Made by a program: the position numbers and the translations under genes. Positions 18,864 to 30,859 of a DNA stretch of 64,000 bases are shown here, piece after piece. The notes under the pieces are model-generated. The model saw only the letters and a program-made list of their open reading frames with translations. It was not told where the DNA came from and did no database searches. This DNA comes from Leptospira noguchii serovar Panama str. CZ214 (GTDB lineage Bacteria > Spirochaetota > Leptospiria > Leptospirales > Leptospiraceae), in the NCBI RefSeq assembly GCF_000306255.2, contig NZ_AKWY02000034.1:558001-622000 (forward strand). Direction: 5' to 3'. Every line of letters starts with the position of its first letter. The first letter of the stretch is position 1.

Positions 18864-21800
18864 TTGAGTCATTTTCTTCAAAATAATAATTTTTCTATAT
18901 TTTGCATTTGGAATCAATCCGTAAAAAAAATTGTTTTCGTTTGGAGTTGTCTTCTGTTTTTTTTTGCATTTTCCACATTGAATGCACAGATAAAGATAGA
19001 ATTTTCTCCAACCGGAGAAGTTAAAAAACCTTCTCAAATCAGAGCCCGTTTTTCTGAATCGATGATTCCTCTCGGAAATCCTAAATTTTCTTTGGTTCCT
19101 TTTGAAATCCGTTGTCCTTTACAAGGTGCACAACGTTGGGTAGACGATAAAAATTGGGTTCTCGAATTTCCGGAATTACTTCCGGGTGGAATCGTATGTA
19201 CTTTTGAAACTAAAAAGGTAAAATCCGTCGCTGGAAATTTTTTGAACGAAGGGGAAACGTTTTCCTTTCATACGGGTGGTCCAGAGCTCGAAGAAAGTTA
19301 TACTTTTCCTTATGAAGGTATCTATATAGACGAGGATCAAATTTTTATTTTAAATCTGGATACGGAAATAGATCGTTCTTCTGCAAACGATTACATTTAT
19401 TTTGTGGTAGATGGTCTCAAAGATAAGATCGGTTTTAGTTATGTAAAAGATTCTATAGAAAAAGAAATTTTAAAAACCAGAGCTATTCAAAAAACAGATC
19501 GAATGATTTTAATCAAACCGGATCAGACATTTCCGAGCGGTAAAAAAGTTTATCTCGTTTTAGAAAAAGGTTTAAAATCTAAATCTGGAGTTCCCAGAAG
19601 TTCCACAAGAAAAATTGAATATTCAGTAAGACAAACGTTTAGAGCAGAATTTAACTGTGATCGTGTAAACGCAAAAGCGGCTTGTATTCCATCTTTGCCT
19701 TTAACTTTAAGATTCAATTCTCCTGTATCAGTAGAAATTCTTAAAAAAATTCAACTTCAGACATATGATGGAAAGACAATTCCTGCAAAGGTTCATTCTG
19801 AAAATGGAGATTACCAATACGGAGTTAGTTTTCCAGTTCCTCTTACTCCTAAATCTAAGTTTCAAATTATTTTGCCTTCTGGTATCAAAGATGACGCGGG
19901 AAGAACTCTTTCCAATCAATCCTCTTTTCCTCTCACAGTATTTACGGATGATTATCCTCCTCTTTTAAAGTTTGCTTCTAAGTTTGGAATTTTAGAAAGA
20001 TTTCCCGAAGCGGTTCTTCCAGTTACAATCCGAAATTTAGAAGCCGAAAATCCGGTTCGTCTCTATCAAGTAAAAACGAGTCCGGACACAGAAGATAAAA
20101 TTAAAGAACAGTTCGATAACTTAAAAGAAAAAGGAAAAGAAATTCTTAATTGGGCTATTGGAAAAGAAGAAAAAGAAAAATCAAATCCACCAAAACAATT
20201 CACTGGAAAAGAATTAATTTTAGGATCTGGAGAAATCTCAGAAATTCTTCGTTATCTTAAAACGATTGAAGATTTAGATCATAATAAGTCCATTTTTGAA
20301 TCTTTCCAAAACAAATTTTCAACCAATGACATAAAACTTCAAAGTAATCACGGCATTCGTCGTTTTGAAGTGGTGGGAATTCCTTTGAAAAAACCAGGCT
20401 TTCATGTAATTGAGATGAAATCTGATATATTAGGAAATTCTTTATTAGGAATCAATCAACCTTTTTATGTTAGAACCGCGGCTTTGGTAACTAATCTTGC
20501 GCTTCATTTTAAATGGGGAAACGAATCCTCTCTGGTTTGGGTTACAAAACTAAATGACGCTAAACCCGTGTCGAATGCAGACATTCAGGTTTTTAATTGT
20601 AAGAATGAAAAAATTTTTACGGGTAAAACCGGACCTTCCGGAACACTTATGATCAAAGGAATTTTAGCTAAAAATAAAATTCCACATTGTTCGTGGAAGT
20701 CATACGAGAACGGTTTATTTTTGATCGCATCCGTTGAAGACGATTTTACATTTACACATACTGGCTGGCAAAACGGAATTGAAAATTGGAGATTTAATTT
20801 TCCTTCGGGAGACTATGGAAATGAAAACGTAATATTTCATCCTATTTTAGATAGAACCTTGTTTCGTGCCGGAGAAACCGCATCCATAAAACTTGTTTCT
20901 AGAACAAAAAAATCCTTTGGATTTGAAATTCCAAGTCAAAACGAATATCCTGTGTTTGCGAAAATAATCCACTCTGGAAGTAATAAAGAATATTCTATTT
21001 CTTTAAAGTGGGATCGAGAAGGCACTAGTTCTTTTCAATTTAAAATTCCAAAAGAAGCTAACCTTGGAGCCTATCAAATTTTGTTACCCTCAAAAGATAG
21101 AGGAGAGTTTTCTATCGGAGAGTTTAGAGTAGAAGAATTTAGAGTTCCTCTGATGAAAGCGGACATACAAACCTCCGGTTCCAATATCAATCCGTCTAAA
21201 CTTGGAATTACCGGAACGGTTCGTTATCTTTCTGGAGGAGGAGCCGGTAAACTTCCGGTTCTTTTAAGAACTAGGGTTACTTTAGATAGTGGGGCGTATT
21301 TTTCAGATTATTCTGACTTTTCATTTAGCAACGGTAAGGTAAATCAAGAAAAAACCAGTGAAGAGTCTAACATTGGTTTTACAAAAACCCAGCTTACATT
21401 AGATGAAAAAGGTTTTTTTGAAAGTACGATTCGATCAATTCCAGAATCTGATACAACTCAAAAATTAGAAACGGAACTGGAATATAGAGATCCAAATGGC
21501 GAAATCCAAAGTATTTATAGATCCTTTTCAATTTATCCTTCTCAGTATCATATTGGAATTACTTCTGAAGGTTGGGCAGCGGTTCAAGATTCAGTAAAAC
21601 TGAAAGTTGCCGTTTTAGATTTAAAAGGAACTCCAGTGGAAGGAAAAAAAGTAAACGTAATCGCGTTTACTAAAAAATATTATTCTAACCGAAAACGTTT
21701 AGTAGGTGGTTTTTATAGTTACGAACACAAGTCCGAAGTAAAAGAGTTAGGCGAATTTTGTTCCGGTAAAACGAACTCAAAAGGATTATTTTATTGTAAT

Positions 21801-24557
21801 GGTTCTTTAAAAACGACAGGTGAAATTTATTTTGAGGCCTCTCTTTCCGGAGAAGAAGTAAAAGCAAATTCTTCTGTTTGGATTACTGGAAAAGACGATC
21901 TATGGTTTGCCGCGAGTGATCACGATCGTATGGATCTTATTCCAGAAAAAAAAGAATACCAAACCGGTGAAAAAGCAAAGTTCCAAGTAAGAATGCCTTT
22001 TCGAGAAGCAACCGCTCTTGTTACCGTGGAAAGGGAAGGAATTCTCAATTCTTATATTAGAAATTTAAGTGGCAAAGAACCTGTTATTGAAATTCCGATC
22101 GAAAGTTCTTTTGCGCCTAACGTATTCGTTTCGGTCTTAGTGGTTCGAGGAAGGGTAGACAGTCCAAAAGAAACCGCGCTCGTTGATTTAGCAAGACCAT
22201 CTTTTCGGCTCGGTATGGCACAGATTCGAGTCGGTTGGAAACCGTTTGAAGTCCCGGTTCGTGTAGAAACGGATAAAACCGTTTATGGAACAAGACAAAA
22301 AGCAAAAGTAAAAATTCAAATCGATCATCCTTCCACACAAATAAAGAAAGATTCTAAAATTACGTTAGTCGCAGTTGACCAAGGTCTTTTAGAATTAAAA
22401 TCCAACGATACCTGGGATTTACTCAAAGCGATGATGAATCAACGCGGAAATTCTGTACAAACTTCCACCGCACAACTTCATGTTGTGGGAAGAAGGCATT
22501 TCGGATTAAAAAGTTTACCTCCGGGAGGAGGAGGTGGTGGTGCTACCACGAGAGAATTGTTTGATACTCTTCTTTTTTGGAAACCGGATTTAAAACCAAA
22601 CGAAAATGGATTTTTAGAAGTAGAAGTTCCTTTAAATGATTCATTAACTTCTTTTAAAATAGTTGCAATCGTTCATTCTGGAAAAGATAAATTCGGTTCT
22701 GGTTCTACACAGATACGAACTACAAAAGACGTACTGATTTATCCTTCCATTGCTCCTTTTGCCAGAGAAAAAGATGAGATTCTAAGCGGAATTTCTCTTA
22801 AAAATACTACCGAAAGGAATTTAGAGTTAGAGATTAGTCTAAGAACATCACCAGATCTTAAATTAGAAACTAAGAATATTCAACTGAAAGCGGGAGAATC
22901 TACAAACGTTTATTGGAACTTGTCGATTCCTATTCAAAAGGAAGAAATTGTATATGAGTTTCAAACAAAAGAAACCAGTGGAACGTTTATAGATACGGTT
23001 CGTTTCCGTCAGAAAGTTGGGGAATCGATCCCAGTCAGGATATTACAATCTACTTTTAAGCGTTTAGAGGACGGTAAACTTAATCTTCCAATTCAAGAAA
23101 ACCAAGAAGCAATCGCTGGAAGCGGACAAATAGAAATTAGTTTAAAATCTTCTCTTACAGGAGGAGCGATTCTTTCTTCAAAAGAATATATGAATCGTTA
23201 TCCTTACTCTTGTCTGGAGCAAAAACTTTCTAAAGCGATTTCATCCGAAAAAGATTGGGATCAGATCATGAATCAACTAAACACTTATTTGGACGGAGAT
23301 GGACTTTTAAAATTTTTTCCTATGTCCTTATATGGAAGTGAAATACTGACCAGTTATGTATTGATTCTTTCTTCTGAATCTGGTAAAAAAATTCCAGATG
23401 AAATTAGGAATACACTTTTAGAGGCTCTGAATCGTTACGTCAATGGATTGATCTATAGAAACAGTTATATATCTAACACTGATTTTTTACTAAAAAAAAT
23501 CATCGTTCTTGATGCAATGTCTCGTTTTCAAACAATAAGTGACGACGTAATTCGCACCGTTCAAGTCGATCCGAAAATCCTTCCCACTGATATTCTGATC
23601 AGTTTAAGAAATATATATTCAAAATCTAGAATATATAAAAATCAGATCTCTCAATTAGATATACTTCTGAAATCTAGATTTAGAATCCAAGGAACTTCTT
23701 ACAATTTCGTAGATGAAGCTGGTCTTTGGTGGCTTTTATCTTCTAACGATTCTACGGTAATGAGAACTATACTTTCGGTCGTAAAAGATCCAAGTTGGAA
23801 AGAGGACCTTCCTCGTTTAATTCGAGGAGCAATTTCTAGACAATCCAAAGGACATTGGGACATTACTCCCGCAAACGCACTCGGGATTTTAGCCTTCCAA
23901 TCTTATTCTAAACAATTTGAAAAGGATTCTATAGAAGGAACTACTGTAATTACTTTAGAAAACAATTCAAATACATTAGAATGGAAAAATCAAAAAGAAC
24001 CTACTAAACTAACACTTCCAATGCCACATAACGCTCAAAATTTAGAATTTATTCAAAACGGAAGTGGAAAACCGTATGTTGTAATTCATACAAAAGCAGC
24101 ACTCCCTTTAAAAGAAAAACTAGAAAGTGGAATGAGATTGGAAAAGGAAATTCTAGACGAATTCGGAAATAAAAAAACTTCTTTTAAAGAAGGAGATGTT
24201 GTTCGTGTACGTTTAAAAATTTATACAGAATCCGATCTATCTTGGATTGCGGTCAAAGATCCAATTCCTGCAGGGGCAAGTATTTTAGGTTCTGGACTTG
24301 GAAACGATTCTCGTTTTGGATCGGAATTGGCAAAAGAAGAAAATGGATGGTCATCTCCTACTTTTATAGAAAGAAAATGGGAAGGTTATATTGCATATTT
24401 TGAATATTTACCCGCGGGGCCTGCAACTTTAGAATACGTATATCGAATCAATCAAACTGGAAAATTTATATTACCTCCCACTAGGGTAGAAGCAATGTAT
24501 CTTCCGGATCAATTTGCAGAATTACCAAATCCGGATCAAATGATCACCAAAGAATAA
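18864..24557 (+). CDS. Alpha-2-macroglobulin family protein with thioester
   Basis: About 1,897 residues from a TTG at 18864, chosen because GGGAGA sits 7 bases before it; the frame is open from a TTG at 18795. An N-region is followed by a signal peptide (FVWSCLLFFFAFSTLNAQ) with no lipobox, so the protein looks secreted to the periplasm and not lipidated. Multiple MG-type beta domains follow. Next come a Gly-rich stretch (PPGGGGGGATT) and the alpha-2-macroglobulin core. The thioester motif CLEQ lies near residue 1450, then an alpha-toroid. Bacterial members trap attacking proteases through the thioester. The next gene is PBP1C, the same partnership as yfhM-pbpC in E. coli, suggesting defence of the periplasm when peptidoglycan is breached. 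Confidence 0.92.
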   Translation: MSHFLQNNNFSIFCIWNQSVKKIVFVWSCLLFFFAFSTLNAQIKIEFSPTGEVKKPSQIRARFSESMIPLGNPKFSLVPFEIRCPLQGAQRWVDDKNWVLEFPELLPGGIVCTFETKKVKSVAGNFLNEGETFSFHTGGPELEESYTFPYEGIYIDEDQIFILNLDTEIDRSSANDYIYFVVDGLKDKIGFSYVKDSIEKEILKTRAIQKTDRMILIKPDQTFPSGKKVYLVLEKGLKSKSGVPRSSTRKIEYSVRQTFRAEFNCDRVNAKAACIPSLPLTLRFNSPVSVEILKKIQLQTYDGKTIPAKVHSENGDYQYGVSFPVPLTPKSKFQIILPSGIKDDAGRTLSNQSSFPLTVFTDDYPPLLKFASKFGILERFPEAVLPVTIRNLEAENPVRLYQVKTSPDTEDKIKEQFDNLKEKGKEILNWAIGKEEKEKSNPPKQFTGKELILGSGEISEILRYLKTIEDLDHNKSIFESFQNKFSTNDIKLQSNHGIRRFEVVGIPLKKPGFHVIEMKSDILGNSLLGINQPFYVRTAALVTNLALHFKWGNESSLVWVTKLNDAKPVSNADIQVFNCKNEKIFTGKTGPSGTLMIKGILAKNKIPHCSWKSYENGLFLIASVEDDFTFTHTGWQNGIENWRFNFPSGDYGNENVIFHPILDRTLFRAGETASIKLVSRTKKSFGFEIPSQNEYPVFAKIIHSGSNKEYSISLKWDREGTSSFQFKIPKEANLGAYQILLPSKDRGEFSIGEFRVEEFRVPLMKADIQTSGSNINPSKLGITGTVRYLSGGGAGKLPVLLRTRVTLDSGAYFSDYSDFSFSNGKVNQEKTSEESNIGFTKTQLTLDEKGFFESTIRSIPESDTTQKLETELEYRDPNGEIQSIYRSFSIYPSQYHIGITSEGWAAVQDSVKLKVAVLDLKGTPVEGKKVNVIAFTKKYYSNRKRLVGGFYSYEHKSEVKELGEFCSGKTNSKGLFYCNGSLKTTGEIYFEASLSGEEVKANSSVWITGKDDLWFAASDHDRMDLIPEKKEYQTGEKAKFQVRMPFREATALVTVEREGILNSYIRNLSGKEPVIEIPIESSFAPNVFVSVLVVRGRVDSPKETALVDLARPSFRLGMAQIRVGWKPFEVPVRVETDKTVYGTRQKAKVKIQIDHPSTQIKKDSKITLVAVDQGLLELKSNDTWDLLKAMMNQRGNSVQTSTAQLHVVGRRHFGLKSLPPGGGGGGATTRELFDTLLFWKPDLKPNENGFLEVEVPLNDSLTSFKIVAIVHSGKDKFGSGSTQIRTTKDVLIYPSIAPFAREKDEILSGISLKNTTERNLELEISLRTSPDLKLETKNIQLKAGESTNVYWNLSIPIQKEEIVYEFQTKETSGTFIDTVRFRQKVGESIPVRILQSTFKRLEDGKLNLPIQENQEAIAGSGQIEISLKSSLTGGAILSSKEYMNRYPYSCLEQKLSKAISSEKDWDQIMNQLNTYLDGDGLLKFFPMSLYGSEILTSYVLILSSESGKKIPDEIRNTLLEALNRYVNGLIYRNSYISNTDFLLKKIIVLDAMSRFQTISDDVIRTVQVDPKILPTDILISLRNIYSKSRIYKNQISQLDILLKSRFRIQGTSYNFVDEAGLWWLLSSNDSTVMRTILSVVKDPSWKEDLPRLIRGAISRQSKGHWDITPANALGILAFQSYSKQFEKDSIEGTTVITLENNSNTLEWKNQKEPTKLTLPMPHNAQNLEFIQNGSGKPYVVIHTKAALPLKEKLESGMRLEKEILDEFGNKKTSFKEGDVVRVRLKIYTESDLSWIAVKDPIPAGASILGSGLGNDSRFGSELAKEENGWSSPTFIERKWEGYIAYFEYLPAGPATLEYVYRINQTGKFILPPTRVEAMYLPDQFAELPNPDQMITKE

Positions 24558-24760
24558 GTTTTAGATTGAATATAATTTTTTTTAAAATAAAAATGTGATA
24601 ATTCACTGGATTCTATAAAATTAAGTGTTATAAATTTTCATCGCAAACCACTGCTTTGGTAATAAATTTTAAATACTTTTTTATATAATCTTAAGTAAAT
24701 TGGATATTTTAAAATTCATAAATGATCCAAACGGTTCGTTCGTATTAAAATATACTTAAA

Positions 24761-26842
24761 ATGATACGACTAATTCTATATTTATTGAGTATATTCTTAT
24801 ATACGAATTTACTTTTTTCAGAAGAAGAAAAAAATGAGAAAATTCCTTCTTATAAAGAAATTAGAAATTCGTATCGGCCTTCCGACGGAACAATTTTAGA
24901 CCGTCACGGAAGAATTTTACAGACCATACGATGGAATGTTCTAGAAAGAAAATTATCCTGGACGGAAGAAGGAGAAATTCCAGAAACACTTTTACTCGCT
25001 TTATTTTTACAAGAAGACAAACGTTTTTTTGAACATTCAGGAGTAGATCGGATCGCAATTTTAGGTTCTATCAAAGATCGACTTTTTGGAAATTCAAGAC
25101 GGGGTGCGAGTACTCTTTCCATGCAACTCGCCGGAATTTTTTTAGGAACTAAACCGGGGCAAAGAAACATTTTTGATAAATGGGAGCAGATGAAATTTGC
25201 TCAAAAAATAGAAAAGACATGGACTAAAAATGAAATTCTGACCGCGTATCTGAATTTGACACAATTTAGAGGAGAATTAAGAGGTCTTAGGGCTGCGAGT
25301 CGTGGACTTTTTCAAAAAGAACCTTCTGCGTTAAGCGACACCGAATCAATTCTATTGGTTGCAATGCTTCCTTATCCAGGAGCGAGTTCTAAAGTATTAG
25401 CAAAACGAAGTTGTATCTTAGCAAAAAAAATCCAAAAAGAAGAACTCTGTGATTCTTTTGAAAGTGTAGCAAAAAAAGCTACTTCCAAAATAAACAATTT
25501 ACCTTCCACCGAAGGAATTGCATACCACGCAGCACAAAAAATCTTTAAAGAAAATCCTGAAATTTTTTCCGTAGATGGAAAAATTAAAACGACAATCGAT
25601 TTTGATCTTCAATGGAAGATTACAGAAATTGCAAAAAACAATTTATACGGATTAAAAAAACAGAATGTAGCGGAAACCGGAATTTTAGTTTTAGATAATA
25701 TATCCGGAGCCATTTTAGCTTATGTAGGAAATTTAGAAAATAGTAATTCATTTTATGTAGACGCAATTCAGTCAAAACGACAAGCGGGTTCTACTTTAAA
25801 ACCCTTTTTGTACGGACTTGCGTTTGAAAAAGAAGTATTAAAACCAAATTCTATTTTAGAAGACAGTCCTACGGAATGGAATGCGGTTTCCGGAATTTAT
25901 AGACCTTCAAATTATAGCGATACATATCATGGAAACGTACAGGCTAAATATGCTTTGGCGTCCTCTTTGAATATACCAGCAATTCGAGTATTAGATCTTG
26001 TGAATGTTCCTGATTTTGTAGAAAGATTGAGAGAATTAGGTTTGAGTGATTTAAAACGAGCAGATTTTTATGGATCTTCTCTGGCTTTAGGAACTGCAGA
26101 CGTTACTCTTTTCGAATTAACAAACGCTTATAGAACTCTTGCAAACGGAGGAATCAGTTCAAGGCCAACTTTTTTTCCATTCGAAGCCAAACAAACAATC
26201 CAAGAAAATTTCCAAGAAGGAAATTTTTGGAATCGAATATATACTAAAAAATCTGTAGATACGTTAAGCGAAATTCTATCCGATCGGGAATATCGCTCTT
26301 TATCTTTTGGGTTAAACAATCATCTCAGTACAAGATTTTTTACTGCGGTTAAAACCGGAACCTCTCAAGATATGAGAGACAATTGGTGTATAGGTTATTC
26401 TAAAAAATATACAGTAGGGGTTTGGGTAGGAAACATGAATGGTAAACCAATGTGGGACGTAAGTGGAGTTACTGGGGCCGCTCCAATTTGGAATATAGTC
26501 ATCAATCTACTTCAAGAAAGAGAAGAACAGCCAAACAATTTTACTTTAAAGAAGTCTTATAATTCTCCTACTCGTCAGCTAACAGAACTTTCAAAGATTC
26601 CTAAAATTTTAATCCCTGGAAACGAAACCATTTATGCTCTCGACCCGGATATACCCGAAGGAAGACAAAGATTACATTTTTATGCTTCTCAATTCGATTC
26701 TGGATTTAAATGGATTTTAGATGGAAAGGTGATTCAAGAAGCAAAAGAAGTATTTTGGAAACCAGAAAAAGGATTTCACATTCTTTCTTTACAAGATCAA
26801 AACGGAAAAATCATAGACAGCGTCGTTTTTGAAGTAAGATAG
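24761..26842 (+). CDS. pbpC: Penicillin-binding protein 1C (bifunctional)
   Basis: A 693-residue class A PBP. A signal anchor (IRLILYLLSIFLYTNLLF) leads to a GT51 transglycosylase domain with EDKRFFEHSGVD near residue 86 and RRGASTLSMQLAG. The transpeptidase domain has STLK (Ser344), SLN (Ser402) and KTGTS (Lys531). A C-terminal BiPBP_C-like domain with FKWILDGKV follows. It polymerises and crosslinks peptidoglycan in the periplasm; E. coli PBP1C is thought to act in repair. It lies 203 bp after the alpha-2-macroglobulin gene with no clear terminator between them. No good Shine-Dalgarno precedes the ATG. Confidence 0.92.
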   Translation: MIRLILYLLSIFLYTNLLFSEEEKNEKIPSYKEIRNSYRPSDGTILDRHGRILQTIRWNVLERKLSWTEEGEIPETLLLALFLQEDKRFFEHSGVDRIAILGSIKDRLFGNSRRGASTLSMQLAGIFLGTKPGQRNIFDKWEQMKFAQKIEKTWTKNEILTAYLNLTQFRGELRGLRAASRGLFQKEPSALSDTESILLVAMLPYPGASSKVLAKRSCILAKKIQKEELCDSFESVAKKATSKINNLPSTEGIAYHAAQKIFKENPEIFSVDGKIKTTIDFDLQWKITEIAKNNLYGLKKQNVAETGILVLDNISGAILAYVGNLENSNSFYVDAIQSKRQAGSTLKPFLYGLAFEKEVLKPNSILEDSPTEWNAVSGIYRPSNYSDTYHGNVQAKYALASSLNIPAIRVLDLVNVPDFVERLRELGLSDLKRADFYGSSLALGTADVTLFELTNAYRTLANGGISSRPTFFPFEAKQTIQENFQEGNFWNRIYTKKSVDTLSEILSDREYRSLSFGLNNHLSTRFFTAVKTGTSQDMRDNWCIGYSKKYTVGVWVGNMNGKPMWDVSGVTGAAPIWNIVINLLQEREEQPNNFTLKKSYNSPTRQLTELSKIPKILIPGNETIYALDPDIPEGRQRLHFYASQFDSGFKWILDGKVIQEAKEVFWKPEKGFHILSLQDQNGKIIDSVVFEVR

Positions 26843-26895
26843 TTTTTTATCTTGCAGCGAACTGGCTTCCGGTTAGAATCAATCGTGGACTTCTC

Positions 26896-27693
<798 letters not shown>

Positions 27694-27694
27694 A

Positions 27695-28888
<1,194 letters not shown>

Positions 28889-29004
28889 AATAGTTTTATA
28901 TTTCAATATACTGAATATCGAATTCAAAAGATTTAATTAAAATTCTATTTTTTTTGGGTTTTATAAAACTCTCTCAGATGTAATTTAACATGAAGAATTA
29001 TTAT
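28889..29004. other. Start of an 811-bp intergenic repeat cluster
   Basis: The whole gap 28889-29699 has no gene. It holds a family A element (29005-29107), AT-rich filler with a GTGGGAACCATTACG motif at about 29171, a family B element (29278-29531) and a family D element (29536-29694). It therefore looks like a landing site for small elements between two convergent gene runs. Confidence 0.6.
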
Positions 29005-29107
29005 TAGAATTGTTGAAAAATTCCATAGTGGTAATTAACAAAGCTGCTTTGATTGATCGTTTCCATGAAACAGAAATAGATAGAAAATTTATTTTTCAAC
29101 AACTCTA
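29005..29107 (-). repeat. Family A miniature inverted-repeat element, copy A2
   Basis: 103 bp with ends TAGAATTGTTGAAAAATT and ATTTTTCAACAACTCTA forming near-perfect terminal inverted repeats. The core reads AACAAAGCTGCTTTGATTG, opposite in orientation to copies A1, A3 and A5. No coding capacity. Confidence 0.8.
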
Positions 29108-29277
29108 TTTACCAAAATTTCAAAGATAATTTATTCTTGGACTTTGGAATATGTTCTAAAAATTTAAATTGTGGGAACCATTACGTTCATTTTTATTTTT
29201 TACGGAAAAATCAGTTTTAAAAAACAAGTCCATCAATATTTCATTCTTCAAAAATGTTTCTACCAACTCACATTAAA

Positions 29278-29531
29278 TTAACGTGAGTTTGGCATAACTC
29301 AATGCGAAAGCGATTGTAGCGGAAATTCCGAAGGAATTGGAGCGAAAAGAACTCAGTAAAACGCTTTTTACGAAAGCGTTTTAGGTCGTGAGCCATTTTA
29401 ACTATGAAATTTGCGAGCTGCGATGACGACCCGGGAAACTCAGTGAACGCCTACCTATGGGTCGGCGTTCAGGGAGTCGTTGCATTGAGTTTATTATTCG
29501 CCCCAATTTTCTTACGTCGAACTCACGTTAA
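29278..29531 (+). repeat. Family B element, copy B1
   Basis: 254 bp bounded by TTAACGTGAGTTTGGCATAA and TTACGTCGAACTCACGTTAA as inverted repeats. The last 77 bp (29454-29530) are identical to 43402-43478. The interior is GC-richer than the surroundings, with several local palindromes around GCGAAAGCG and AAAACGCTTTT. No open frame. Confidence 0.8.
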
Positions 29532-29535
29532 ATTA

Positions 29536-29694
29536 AGAACTTTGTCCCAAAACCGTACTACTACGAAAATTGAACGACATTAGAACAGCTCTGAAATTCG
29601 CAAAATACGACTTCATTTGTGAGAATTACAACATTTTATTAAAAATTTCTAAAGAACTATCGCGTAAAATTTTTTGAGGTTTTGGGACAGTTCT
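29536..29694. repeat. Family D miniature element
   Basis: 159 bp bounded by AGAACTTTGTCCCAAAACC and GGTTTTGGGACAGTTCT, an inverted repeat of about 17 bp with one small gap. It ends 5 bp before the panE stop codon. A solo end of the same type (GATTTTGGGACAAGTTCT) is at about 49118-49135. No coding capacity. Confidence 0.7.
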
Positions 29695-29699
29695 AAAAT

Positions 29700-30614
29700 T
29701 TAATTTTCGTATAATTTTAAAAGAGAGTAGATGGTTTGGATATGTGGAATTTCTAAATTATTTTTTTCGGCAATTCGAATTGTATTTCCAAGAATTGCTT
29801 CAATTTCCATAGGCCTACCGGCTTCGAAATCTAAAAGCATACTGGTTTTATAAGGTTTCATTATTTCTGTCATTTGCAAAAATGCGTCTATTTGAGTTAA
29901 AGGAACTTCTGCACCGTCTAAGTGAGAAATGATTTGTACTTCTTTCATAATATCGATCACGAGTTTACGGCTATAAGAATTTTCTAAAATTTCTGAAGTG
30001 TTTTTACCACCACAAAGAACACTGATAGGATTAAACGGTACGTTCCACATCAGTTTTTTCCAACGAGCTTGACGAATTGTATTCGTATTTTGTGTAGGAA
30101 CTCCTACACTATTAAAAAGCTCCACTAATTGATTGCAGATAAAAGAAGGATTCCTGTTCCAAGATCCAATCGTCAATTCTCCATAATCCAAATGAAGAAT
30201 TTTTCCAGTGTCAGTTCGGTTGGCACATACAAAAGCAAGTCCGCTTAAAATTTCGTTTTCAGGATAAAGAATAGAAATTGGTTCTTCGATACCAATCCCA
30301 TTTTGTAAAAGTAAAATTGGCAGATCCTGAGGAATTGTTTCCCCCAAAATCTTTTTTAAGTCAATGCTTGGAAGACATTTTAGGCAGTTCAAAATCAAAT
30401 CGTATTCTTTTAGATTTTTGGGAATACTTTCAAAAATCCTTTCTACTTTATAATAAAAATTTCCCCAAGAGACACTTTCAATTTGAAAGCCGTTCTTTTT
30501 CAATTCGGAAGAATTTTTTCGAACCCAAAAATCAACCTTACAACCAGCTTGCGCAAGTTTTCCGGCGTATAGACCAGCTATGGCACCGGAACCTAAAACT
30601 AAAATTCGAAACAA
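29700..30614 (-). CDS. panE: 2-dehydropantoate 2-reductase (PanE/ApbA family)
   Basis: A 304-residue ketopantoate reductase-family protein. The N-terminal NADP-binding LVLGSGAIAGLYAGKLAQAG has the family pattern with Ala in place of the usual third Gly. A central LLLQNGIGIEE and the C-terminal KLMWNVPFNPISVLCGG with a catalytic-type Lys follow. The family reduces ketopantoate to pantoate with NADPH for coenzyme A synthesis. Several paralogues with other substrates exist, so the exact reaction is likely but not certain. It lies 1 bp after a 65-aa gene on the same strand. Confidence 0.85.
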   Translation of the reverse strand: MFRILVLGSGAIAGLYAGKLAQAGCKVDFWVRKNSSELKKNGFQIESVSWGNFYYKVERIFESIPKNLKEYDLILNCLKCLPSIDLKKILGETIPQDLPILLLQNGIGIEEPISILYPENEILSGLAFVCANRTDTGKILHLDYGELTIGSWNRNPSFICNQLVELFNSVGVPTQNTNTIRQARWKKLMWNVPFNPISVLCGGKNTSEILENSYSRKLVIDIMKEVQIISHLDGAEVPLTQIDAFLQMTEIMKPYKTSMLLDFEAGRPMEIEAILGNTIRIAEKNNLEIPHIQTIYSLLKLYEN

Positions 30615-30615
30615 A

Positions 30616-30813
30616 CTATCCCGCCTGTGAAAACTTTCTTTCTATCTTTTTTAAAATTTCAGTAATGGCTTGCACGTAACCGTCGTAAACCCCACGATCA
30701 TAATCGTTTAAAGACCGATAGTTTAAACATTGTACTTCTTTTAGATGTTTTCTCAATTCGTCGTCGACGTAATTTTTACGGATATATAGAGTTTCGAATA
30801 CTTTTGGATGCAT
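30616..30813 (-). CDS. Small hypothetical protein (65 aa)
   Basis: A charged helical protein of 65 residues with MHPKVFETLYIRKNY at the start and a central DYDRGVYDGYVQAITEILKK helix. No Cys, no signal, no membrane segment. The ATG is preceded by AGAGG at proper distance and the stop is 1 bp from the panE start, so it is very likely translated. Its partner or function is unknown. Confidence 0.7.
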   Translation of the reverse strand: MHPKVFETLYIRKNYVDDELRKHLKEVQCLNYRSLNDYDRGVYDGYVQAITEILKKIERKFSQAG

Positions 30814-30859
30814 CGTTTACCTCTTTTTTAGAATATAAGAAAATCAAAAAATTCAAAAA

